42,271 nt of DNA from Streptomyces diastatochromogenes. Lineage in GTDB: Bacteria > Actinomycetota > Actinomycetes > Streptomycetales > Streptomycetaceae. The translations under genes and the position numbers were made by a program. The notes beneath the pieces were generated by a model. It made no database searches. It was given only the letters and a program-made list of their open reading frames with translations, and was not told where the DNA came from. This document shows, piece by piece, positions 17,956 to 24,652 of the stretch. Positions within the stretch are counted from its first letter, which is position 1. Every line of letters begins with the position of its first letter. The DNA is taken from positions 1 to 42,271 of the forward strand of contig LRTP01000390.1 of assembly GCA_001550305.1 (NCBI GenBank), read 5' to 3'.

Positions 17956-17982
17956 TTGACTGAGTTCACGCTAGATTCAGGT
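17956..17982 (+). promoter_or_regulatory. Predicted promoter and operator of the DUF262 gene
   Basis: TTGACTGAGTTCAC at 17956-17969 is identical to the copy at 16954. A -10 is less obvious; sequence around 17977-17982 is the right distance. The element lies about 86 bases before the ATG at 18055, inside the 176-bp gap after the ParB-like gene. Confidence 0.5.
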
Positions 17983-18054
17983 AACCGCTGTCCCCCAAGC
18001 ACGCACCAACGGGCACATGAGCCATACGCGTGCGCCCGGCAGGAAAGGAAGCAC

Positions 18055-20601
18055 ATGCGCGCTCAGGAGATCACCTTTCTCAAGCTCGTCCAAGGGGACA
18101 AGCAGTTCCAAGTGCCGCTCTACCAAAGGACGTACAGCTGGGGCCGAGACCAGCTGAAGCGCCTGTGGGAGGACGTCGGCGAGCTCGTCGAGCAGCATGT
18201 GTCCGGAGAATCCGCGACGCCTCACTTCCTCGGGTCGGTGGTGCTGGCGCCGGGCCAGATCCAAGCCGGCGGCGTACAGAGATGGCTGGTCGTGGACGGT
18301 CAACAGCGCCTGACCACGCTCATGCTGGCGTTCACCGCCTTGCGCGACCACCTCAAGGAGAGCGGTGACTCGCGCGCCGCCGACAGAGTGCACCGGCAGG
18401 TCCTCGTCAACGAGTTCCACGAGGGTTTCGATCACTACCGGCTGCTGCCCACCCAGGCGGACCGAGAGGCGTACACCGCATGTGTCCAGTCGCGGGCCGA
18501 GGCGGGCGGAGGTGACAACATCGGCGCGGCCTATCGCTTCTTCCGCGGTGCGCTCGCCGAGGGGCAAGATGCGGATGTACAACACTGGGTGGAAACAGTG
18601 GAGACCGTCCTCAAGGACCTGCTCTCCATCGTGGAGATCACCGCCGAGCCGGGCGACAACGTGTATCGCATCTTCGAATCGATCAACAACACGGGCGTCG
18701 GGCTCAGTCAGAGCGACCTGCTGCGCAACTACGTGTTCATGCTCCTCCCCAAGCGCGGTGAGCGGGTCTACCAAGAACTGTGGTTGCCCATGCAGCAGGC
18801 CCTCGGGCCGAAGAACCTCGAACTCCTCGTCTGGCTGGACCTGGTCGTGCGCGGCCACTACAAGACCAAGCAGAGCGAGATCTACCGCGAGCAGCAGAAA
18901 CGGCTCCATCCGCTGGCCGGCGACGAGGACGCGTTGCAACGCGAGGTCGAACAACTGGCTGAGCGGGGCAGGAGATTCCTGCGCATCATCGACCACACCC
19001 GGGAGCAGTCCCCCGCCCTCCGTGCGGTCCTGGAGCGCCTGGCCTCCTGGGGCGGCCAGACCCACTATCCGCTCGCGCTGCACCTGCTGGACCTGCTCGA
19101 CGCCGGCAGGACGACACCCGAGGACGTGGCCCAGGCGCTGGGCTACGTCGAGTCCTATCTGGTACGACGCCTGATCTGCCAAACGTCGACGGCCGGCCTG
19201 AACCGGATCTTCATGGAGGCGCCGAAGGAACTGGAGACCGACCGGCCGGCAGCCGAGGCGGTCCGGCGATTCCTGTCCGGCCGGCGCCGACGCTGGCCGA
19301 GCGACGAGGAGTTGCGCGAGGCGGTCCGCAGCAAACCGTTCTACTGGAGCGGGCGCCCTCCGCAGCGCAGCTACATTCTGCGCCGCCTGGAGGAGAGCTA
19401 CCGTGCCTCCGAGCCCGTGGACTTCGCCAAGGCGTCCCTCAGCGTGGAGCACGTCCTGCCGCAGCGGCCGGCTCCCGCGTGGTTCGACCTGCTGGCCGAG
19501 GAGACGGAGCCGAACCAGACACCGCAGGAACTGCATGATCTGCTCGTACACACGCTCGGCAACCTCACGCTGACCGGTGACAATGCCAAGCTCTCGAATC
19601 ACCCCTTCGAGCGCAAGCAGCAGATCCTCGACTCGAGCGCCCTGCGGATGAATCTGGAGATCTCCTCGGCGCAACGCTGGGGCAAGGTCGAGATCTTGAA
19701 GCGTGCCGACCGTCTGGCCGACCGCGCGGTGGAACTGTGGCCCGGACCGATCGGCGGAGTCAGGCCGGCCGCCGAGGAGTCGCCAGGCTGGGCCGAACTG
19801 CGCGCCGCGTTGGTGGCGATGCCCAGTGGTACATGGACGACGTACGGCGATGTCGCCGAGCTGATCGGCAGTCACCCCGTGCCCGTCGGGGCCTATCTGA
19901 GCACCAACACGGCCGTGATCGGCGCCTACCGCGTGCTCACCGTGGAAGGCAGGATCTCCCCGTCCTTCCGCTGGGCGGACGGCAGTGACCGTCCGCCGCC
20001 GCAGGAGTTGCTGACGAGCGAAGGGGTGCGCTTCGACTCCCTGGGGCGAGCCCATCATTCCCAGCGCCTGTCCGCCGCCGAGCTGGCCACCCTACTGGGG
20101 AGAGACGTGGCCCAGCCGGTCGCGCACGACCCGCTCCCCGAAGGGGAGGACGAGGCGGCGGCCGAACGGTTCCGTACGCAGCTGCGGGAGAACTGGCCGG
20201 ACACGTACGAAGGAGTCGTGGCGACCCTCGACTTCTGGCGCCACCAGGGCGGCCATTTGACCTACGGCCGGCACGACGAGACGAGCTGCTTCCCGATGCT
20301 GGACGCCGGGACCAGCCGTCGGCCGCACCTGGTGTGGCCGGTCGGGATCTACCCCGTCAGCGGAACGGTCGAGGTCGTCTTCCAGTACCTGAAGACCCGC
20401 AGCCCCTTCGACGACACCGAACAGCGCCGGGAGCTCCTGAACCGGCTGAACAAGATCGCCGGTATCGACCTGCCCGAGGCGAAGCTGGAGCTGCGTCCGT
20501 CCTTCCCGCTGAGTGTCTTCGCGCGCCACTCTGATGAGATCTGCCAGGTGCTGGACTGGTTCGTGGGGGTGGCGGCGCTGGATCTGGCGCGGCGGGGCTG
20601 A
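18055..20601 (+). CDS. GmrSD-type DUF262-DUF1524 protein with alkyltransferase-like tail
   Basis: 848 residues. DUF262 at the N-terminus shows VPLYQRTYSWGRDQLKRLW (about 19-37), VVDGQQRLTTLML (about 80) and FESINNTGVGLSQSDLLRNY (about 206), the set found in GmrS-type NTPases. DUF1524, a His-Me/HNH-like nuclease, follows with LSVEHVLPQR near 462-471 and HTLGNLTLTGDNAKLSNHPF near 500. At about 580-660 comes a winged-helix region like alkylguanine-transferase relatives (PSGTWTTYGDVAELIGS), but where MGMT has PCHR this reads GAYRVL, so no acceptor Cys. A further 190 residues end the protein, without a motif I recognise. GmrSD enzymes cut modified phage DNA (type IV restriction). The ATL-like part could bind modified bases. 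ATG at 18055 with GGAAAGGA; the open frame from 17764 overlaps the ParB gene and is not real. Confidence 0.8.
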   Translation: MRAQEITFLKLVQGDKQFQVPLYQRTYSWGRDQLKRLWEDVGELVEQHVSGESATPHFLGSVVLAPGQIQAGGVQRWLVVDGQQRLTTLMLAFTALRDHLKESGDSRAADRVHRQVLVNEFHEGFDHYRLLPTQADREAYTACVQSRAEAGGGDNIGAAYRFFRGALAEGQDADVQHWVETVETVLKDLLSIVEITAEPGDNVYRIFESINNTGVGLSQSDLLRNYVFMLLPKRGERVYQELWLPMQQALGPKNLELLVWLDLVVRGHYKTKQSEIYREQQKRLHPLAGDEDALQREVEQLAERGRRFLRIIDHTREQSPALRAVLERLASWGGQTHYPLALHLLDLLDAGRTTPEDVAQALGYVESYLVRRLICQTSTAGLNRIFMEAPKELETDRPAAEAVRRFLSGRRRRWPSDEELREAVRSKPFYWSGRPPQRSYILRRLEESYRASEPVDFAKASLSVEHVLPQRPAPAWFDLLAEETEPNQTPQELHDLLVHTLGNLTLTGDNAKLSNHPFERKQQILDSSALRMNLEISSAQRWGKVEILKRADRLADRAVELWPGPIGGVRPAAEESPGWAELRAALVAMPSGTWTTYGDVAELIGSHPVPVGAYLSTNTAVIGAYRVLTVEGRISPSFRWADGSDRPPPQELLTSEGVRFDSLGRAHHSQRLSAAELATLLGRDVAQPVAHDPLPEGEDEAAAERFRTQLRENWPDTYEGVVATLDFWRHQGGHLTYGRHDETSCFPMLDAGTSRRPHLVWPVGIYPVSGTVEVVFQYLKTRSPFDDTEQRRELLNRLNKIAGIDLPEAKLELRPSFPLSVFARHSDEICQVLDWFVGVAALDLARRG

Positions 20602-20609
20602 CGGTCGAC

Positions 20610-20637
20610 CCGCCGGTGTGGCCCCCTACGCCGGCGG
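20610..20637. terminator. Possible bidirectional terminator
   Basis: CCGCCGG (20610-20616) pairs with CCGGCGG (20631-20637) around a 14-base loop, just after the stop of the DUF262 gene and overlapping the 3' end of the small convergent frame at 20626. The stem is short, so confidence is limited. Confidence 0.35.
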
Positions 20638-20823
20638 TACGAGCCTCGGTGGCAGCGGACGGGGCGGGTTCGCGTGGGCGGCATGTGCGCGTTCCTGCTC
20701 CCGGTGCCAGATCTTCAGCAGCGCCTCGTCCGTCTGCGGGACGGACAGACCGGCGGCCTTGAGGATGTCGCGGAAGAAGGGCACAGGGCTGCCCTTCTTC
20801 CCTACGACGACGGCTGAGAGCAT
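20626..20823 (-). CDS. Small hypothetical protein, 65 residues
   Basis: Minus-strand frame starting MLSAVVVGKKGSPVPFFRDI and continuing LKAAGLSVPQTDEALLKIWH, with a basic, Pro-rich tail (PPRPLPPRLVPPA). The ATG at 20823-20821 has GAGGAG six bases upstream, and codon third positions are G or C rich, both suggesting a real gene. It is convergent with the DUF262 gene and divergent from the kinase gene. The middle might form a small helical DNA-binding unit, but I recognise no family. An upstream ATG giving 14 more residues is possible. Confidence 0.45.
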   Translation of the reverse strand: MLSAVVVGKKGSPVPFFRDILKAAGLSVPQTDEALLKIWHREQERAHAAHANPPRPLPPRLVPPA

Positions 20824-20984
20824 CGGCTCCTCACTGCCGGTCGTTCGCTCGACGTCACCCAGCATGCGGCGGGCGCCATGACGATTCGCATCGACCTGTT
20901 TGCCGCGACACCTGAAAGCCCGCTGCCTCCCGACCATGTGTCACACCCCAGCCTGCCCAGGCCCCTCTGTTCAAGGAAGTGTTC

Positions 20985-22997
20985 GTGAGCGCAATCGGCT
21001 CCGGCGGAAGAGTCCAACCGGCTCGTCCCGGCGACCCCTCCCGCATAGGCCCCTATCGCATCGTCGGCCGTCTCGGCGCGGGCGGTATGGGCACCGTCCA
21101 CGCCGGAGTCACCTCCGAGGGAATGCGCGTGGCGGTCAAGGTGATTCATCCCGAGCAGGCCCAGGAGCCGGAGTTCAGGGCTCGTTTCCGGCGCGAGGTG
21201 GAACTGTCCTCCCGCGTCACCGGACCACACCTGATCCCGCTGCTCGCCGCCGATCCGGACGCGCAGACCCCGTGGCTGGCCACCGCCTACGTTCCCGGAC
21301 CGACGCTGAACCAGCACGTGCTCGCGCACGGGCCGCTCGCGGAAGGAAGCCTGTACGCATTCGCGGCCGCCACGGCACAGGCGCTGGCCGCCATTCACGC
21401 CGTGGGAGTGGTGCATCGCGACGTGAAACCGCAGAACGTCCTGCTCACGCCCGCCGGCCCCCGTGTCCTGGACTTCGGCATCGCGCACGCCGCCGACGGC
21501 ACCAGTGTCACCCGTACCGGGGTCATGACCGGCACCGCCGGCTGGATCAGCCCCGAGCAGTACCGTCAGGGCACCGTGGGTCCGGCGGGTGACATGTTCG
21601 CGTGGGGAGCGCTCGTAGCCTACGCGGCGACTGGACGCCTGCCCTTCGGGGCCGGCGCGCCCGACGTGGTGGCTTTCCGCGTGATGTCGGGCGAGGCCGA
21701 CCTGGACGGCGTCCCCGCACCACTGCGCCGCACGGTGGAGAAGGCGTTGGCCCAGGAGCCGAGCGACCGCCCGTCAGCAGCCGGGGCCGCCGAGAAGTGC
21801 GCAGTGCTGCTGGCTTCTCAGGTCACTCAGGTAGCGAGTGCCGATGCTGTACCGGCAACGGCCGTGGACATGATCACGGCCGTCTGGGAGGTACCGGACG
21901 CGGAGGACCCCGCCTGGCAGCTGCCCTCGGACCGCAGCCGTTCGCAGAAGCGACTGGCCGGTGCCGTCGTCCTCGCCGCAGGCGTCATCGGTGGCCTGGC
22001 CGGAGCCGTGACAGCGCTGCTGCCCGGCGACACCGGGGGCGGCCGTCACGCGCCCTCTTCCGCGGCCTCGACGTCACCGCCCGCCTCGGCCGGATCCGCG
22101 CAACCCTCCGCACGCATCGCGAAGAGGGACAAGACCACGAAGCCGGAAACGACGAGCAGGAACTCGGCGAGTGTGGCGAGCTGGGACCAGGCGCGGCCGG
22201 CACAGGGCGCGGGCGAGCACGACGTGACGCGGGCGGTCCTGCACGACGAGGGCGTGGAGGCCCTGGACCTCGGTGACGGCGCCGATTTCACCCCGGAAGC
22301 CGTGCGGTTCCATGAGTCGCGCCGGGAGGTCTACCTCTCGTACCGGCTGACCTCCGACGAACAGGGGTCGATGTACGCCGAGACGGAGATCGCCAAGTCG
22401 ATGTGTCTGACACTGCGGGACCTTGTCCTTCGCCTGCACCCGGACCTGCCGTACCGCACGTACGTCATGGTGAAGGAGGACCAGGGCCAGGATCCCCAGG
22501 TGACGTGGCAGGACGATTTCATCACCAACTCCCAGTGCCGGTCTGCCGCCGACGACGGCACCCGGCAGGACACGGACGTCTCACAGGACTGGCAGCCGGA
22601 CGAGAACGGCCTGGGGCAGGCGATGGTCCCCAGTACCGACCGTGCGGAGATCCGGGTCGCGGGCGGAGCAAGCAGGAAGATCATCGCGAGGACCAACGGG
22701 ATGCGTGAGACGCTCGGCACCGATCGTGTGCTCGGCAACGACCAGATCAAGGTGGGCTTCGACCCCGACAGCTCGGTGATGTACGTCTGGTCGGACTACG
22801 CGCAGTGGAATGAGAAACAGGTGGAGTCCTGGGCAGGCGCGGCCGCCCGCGAGGCATGCCGGGCTCTCGTGAGCGAACGGGAGAGAGCGGGAAGCGCCTG
22901 GCCGTACTCTCGCTATGCCGTGGCGGAGATCGGCGGGTCCCACTACATGATGATCCGTTGGGGCACGGCCACCACTCAGGCCGACTGCCCTGCCTGA
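20985..22997 (+). CDS. Membrane-bound Hanks-type Ser/Thr protein kinase
   Basis: About 670 residues. The kinase domain at 20-280 has the Gly loop (VGRLGAGGMGTVHAG), catalytic Lys in VAVKVI, HRDVKPQNVLL near 144, DFGIAH near 163 and the activation end GTAGWISPEQY. A hydrophobic stretch near 324-348 (AGAVVLAAGVIGGLAGAV) is a single membrane helix. A Ser/Thr/Pro-rich stalk and a roughly 220-residue external domain without PASTA repeats follow; its C-terminal half holds a few Cys that could pair. GTG at 20985 preceded by AAGGA was preferred to GTG 20979. It should phosphorylate cytoplasmic proteins in response to an outside signal. No operator of the 14-bp type lies before it, so it may not belong to the defence regulon. 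The MerR-clamp gene follows 76 bases downstream on the same strand. Confidence 0.85.
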   Translation: MSAIGSGGRVQPARPGDPSRIGPYRIVGRLGAGGMGTVHAGVTSEGMRVAVKVIHPEQAQEPEFRARFRREVELSSRVTGPHLIPLLAADPDAQTPWLATAYVPGPTLNQHVLAHGPLAEGSLYAFAAATAQALAAIHAVGVVHRDVKPQNVLLTPAGPRVLDFGIAHAADGTSVTRTGVMTGTAGWISPEQYRQGTVGPAGDMFAWGALVAYAATGRLPFGAGAPDVVAFRVMSGEADLDGVPAPLRRTVEKALAQEPSDRPSAAGAAEKCAVLLASQVTQVASADAVPATAVDMITAVWEVPDAEDPAWQLPSDRSRSQKRLAGAVVLAAGVIGGLAGAVTALLPGDTGGGRHAPSSAASTSPPASAGSAQPSARIAKRDKTTKPETTSRNSASVASWDQARPAQGAGEHDVTRAVLHDEGVEALDLGDGADFTPEAVRFHESRREVYLSYRLTSDEQGSMYAETEIAKSMCLTLRDLVLRLHPDLPYRTYVMVKEDQGQDPQVTWQDDFITNSQCRSAADDGTRQDTDVSQDWQPDENGLGQAMVPSTDRAEIRVAGGASRKIIARTNGMRETLGTDRVLGNDQIKVGFDPDSSVMYVWSDYAQWNEKQVESWAGAAAREACRALVSERERAGSAWPYSRYAVAEIGGSHYMMIRWGTATTQADCPA

Positions 22998-23023
22998 GCC
23001 TCAGATCCGGACCGTGACCGAGG

Positions 23024-23054
23024 TTGACCCTCGACCTTGTCGAGGGCTCAGAGT
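23024..23054 (+). promoter_or_regulatory. MerR-type promoter/operator before the MerR-clamp gene
   Basis: -35 TTGACC (23024-23029), a 19-bp spacer and -10 CAGAGT (23049-23054). The dyad CCCTCGAC (23028-23035) and GTCGAGGG (23039-23046), separated by CTT, fills the spacer. An over-long 19-bp spacer occupied by a dyad is the hallmark of promoters activated by MerR-family regulators, so this gene very likely controls itself. Expected start of transcription is near 23061, 13 bases before the ATG. Confidence 0.7.
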
Positions 23055-23073
23055 TCCGGGTGTGGAGAACGAG

Positions 23074-24156
23074 ATGCGCAGCATTGGGGAGATGGCCCGG
23101 GACGGCGGACTGAGCGTGAGCGCGCTTCGGTTCTACGACCGGGCCGGTGTCCTGGTCCCCGCCTGGGTGGACCCGGTCAGCGGCTACCGCTGGTACGAGC
23201 CCGAGCAGCTGGAGGAGGTCCGGTTGCTGGCCCGGTTGCGCCGGGCCGGCATGCCCCTGGCCGACATCCGGCTCGTCCTGGCCGCCTGGTCCGGTACGGA
23301 CACGGCACTGGTGCGCGCTCTCCTCCAGGCGCACCTGCGCCGTCTCGAACTGGGGCTGTCCGATGCCCGCAGTGAGTTCTCCACGCTCCGAGCTCTACTC
23401 GACCACAGGGAGAACCCCATGACCTCGCTCCGCACCGCCCCCGTCCGGCTGTCCGTCCCCGCGTCGAAGCTGGCCGCCGCGCTGGACGCCGTCCGTTTCG
23501 CAGCCGGCACCGACCCGGATGTGCCGACACTCGGCGGGATCCTGTTCGACATCGAGGGCGAAGGGCTCCACCTCGTGGCCACCGACCGGTATCGAATGGC
23601 CGTCGCGCAGGCCCCTACGACAGGGCACGGCGGCTCTCGCGTGCAGACCATCGTGCCTCTGCCGCTCGCCGACGCGATGCGGGCGCTGCTTACCGGCGAG
23701 GAACCCGTCCAGCTCACGATGGACGGTGACCGCGTGACGCTGGAGACCGGGGACCGGCAGGCGGCCGGACAGAGTCTCGGCCACGAGTTCCCCGACTACC
23801 GTCGCCTCGTCCACCTCCCCGCCGGTCACCGGGCCCACGTCGACACGGCGGCCCTCCGGGATGCGCTGGAGACCGGCCCTGTCCGCGCGGGCGAGACGCG
23901 CAAGCAGGACGGCGAGTCCCAGGACCTCAGTGTGCTCAGGGTGGCGGAGAACGGGACCGCGATCGTGTGCGAGGACGGTGACGACGACCAGAACAACGTC
24001 GCCGTCAACCGCGAGTTCCTGCTCCACGCGCTCGCCGCCGGGGCGAGGGACGCCCTGATCCTGGAGCTGGGCGCTCCCACGGCACCGATCGCTATCCGCC
24101 GGGCAGACGACGAGGGCAGCTTCTCGATCCTGATGCCGGTCCGTCTGGAAAACTAA
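23074..24156 (+). CDS. MerR-family regulator fused to a DnaN-like sliding-clamp domain
   Basis: 360 residues. Residues 1-70 are a MerR winged helix: SIGEMARDGGLSVSALRFYD, then GYRWYEPEQLEEVRLLARLR. A helix at about 85-110 (LLQAHLRRLELGLSDARSEF) matches the MerR dimer coil. From about 125 to the end there is a DNA polymerase III beta-clamp-like part: LAAALDAVRFAAG, GGILFDIEGEGLHLVATDRY, EFPDYRRLV, AVNREFLLHALAAG and a closing SILMPVRLEN like the MPVR/MPMR end of DnaN. It is shorter than DnaN (two clamp-domain repeats rather than three). ATG at 23074 follows GGAG and the dyad promoter. The clamp part takes the place of the usual ligand domain and might sense clamp loader, polymerase or DNA-bound clamp. 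Similar fusions exist in Streptomyces genomes as far as I recall; none characterised that I know. Confidence 0.8.
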   Translation: MRSIGEMARDGGLSVSALRFYDRAGVLVPAWVDPVSGYRWYEPEQLEEVRLLARLRRAGMPLADIRLVLAAWSGTDTALVRALLQAHLRRLELGLSDARSEFSTLRALLDHRENPMTSLRTAPVRLSVPASKLAAALDAVRFAAGTDPDVPTLGGILFDIEGEGLHLVATDRYRMAVAQAPTTGHGGSRVQTIVPLPLADAMRALLTGEEPVQLTMDGDRVTLETGDRQAAGQSLGHEFPDYRRLVHLPAGHRAHVDTAALRDALETGPVRAGETRKQDGESQDLSVLRVAENGTAIVCEDGDDDQNNVAVNREFLLHALAAGARDALILELGAPTAPIAIRRADDEGSFSILMPVRLEN

Positions 24157-24217
24157 AGACCAACCGGCAAATGGTACGGCCCGGCGGCGGCCCACAGCTC
24201 GGACGGCAGGCACGGAC

Positions 24218-24432
24218 CTCAGTGATCATGAAGTTCTCTATCCCGTGTCTGCTGTCCCAGCTCGCCTGCCCGAACTCCTGTGGGACCAGCTCGCCGCCCT
24301 CCTGCCCGCACGGGACGAGTGTGCGCCGACCTACCCGCTGGGCTGTCATCGACGCCGGATTGCCGATCGGATCGTCTTCGAGCATGTCGTCCAAGCCCTG
24401 GTCCGCGGCTCCGGATTTGGAGGCCCGTTGAG
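24218..24432 (+). mobile_element. Relic of an IS5-family insertion sequence
   Basis: From 24245 a frame reads VSAVPARLPELLWDQLAALL, then YPLGCHRRRIADRIVFEHVV and ALVRGSGF, which is the N-terminal part of Streptomyces IS5-type transposases. The reading stops near 24430 and the catalytic DDE part is missing. The element's left end may be CTCAGTGATCATGAAGTTCT at 24218. The rest of the gap (24157-24652) holds nothing else that I recognise. It is an inert fragment separating the MerR-clamp gene from the next convergent gene. Confidence 0.6.
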
Positions 24433-24652
24433 GTGATGGCAAGGAGTGTCGGCGGCCCGCTTCGACGAACCGGATGCCTCGCACCCTGATCACCAAGTGC
24501 TGCGCGCACGAGGTCGGGCGGCCGAGCCTGCGGCAGTACAGGACGGGAAGCTCGGAGTCAGCCCCCGCTCCAGCCCACGGCCCTGTTCGAGGCTGTGGGC
24601 TGGGGTGAGGTGAGGCGATGGCCACGCGGCTCACGTGGCGTTCAGGGACGGG

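Noticed and set aside
17977..20058. A 693-codon minus-strand open frame opposite the DUF262 gene
   Set aside because: Antisense to DUF262/DUF1524, whose motifs are unmistakable; no domain in the reverse reading.
20979..20984. GTG 20979 as the kinase start
   Set aside because: It would leave the AAGGA site overlapping the start codon; GTG 20985 has normal spacing.
1653..24229. 12-bp identity CTCAGTGATCAT at 1653 and 24218 as a pair of insertion-sequence ends
   Set aside because: Identical 12-mers are expected by chance many times in 42 kb, and the flanking bases do not extend the match convincingly. Kept only as a hint.
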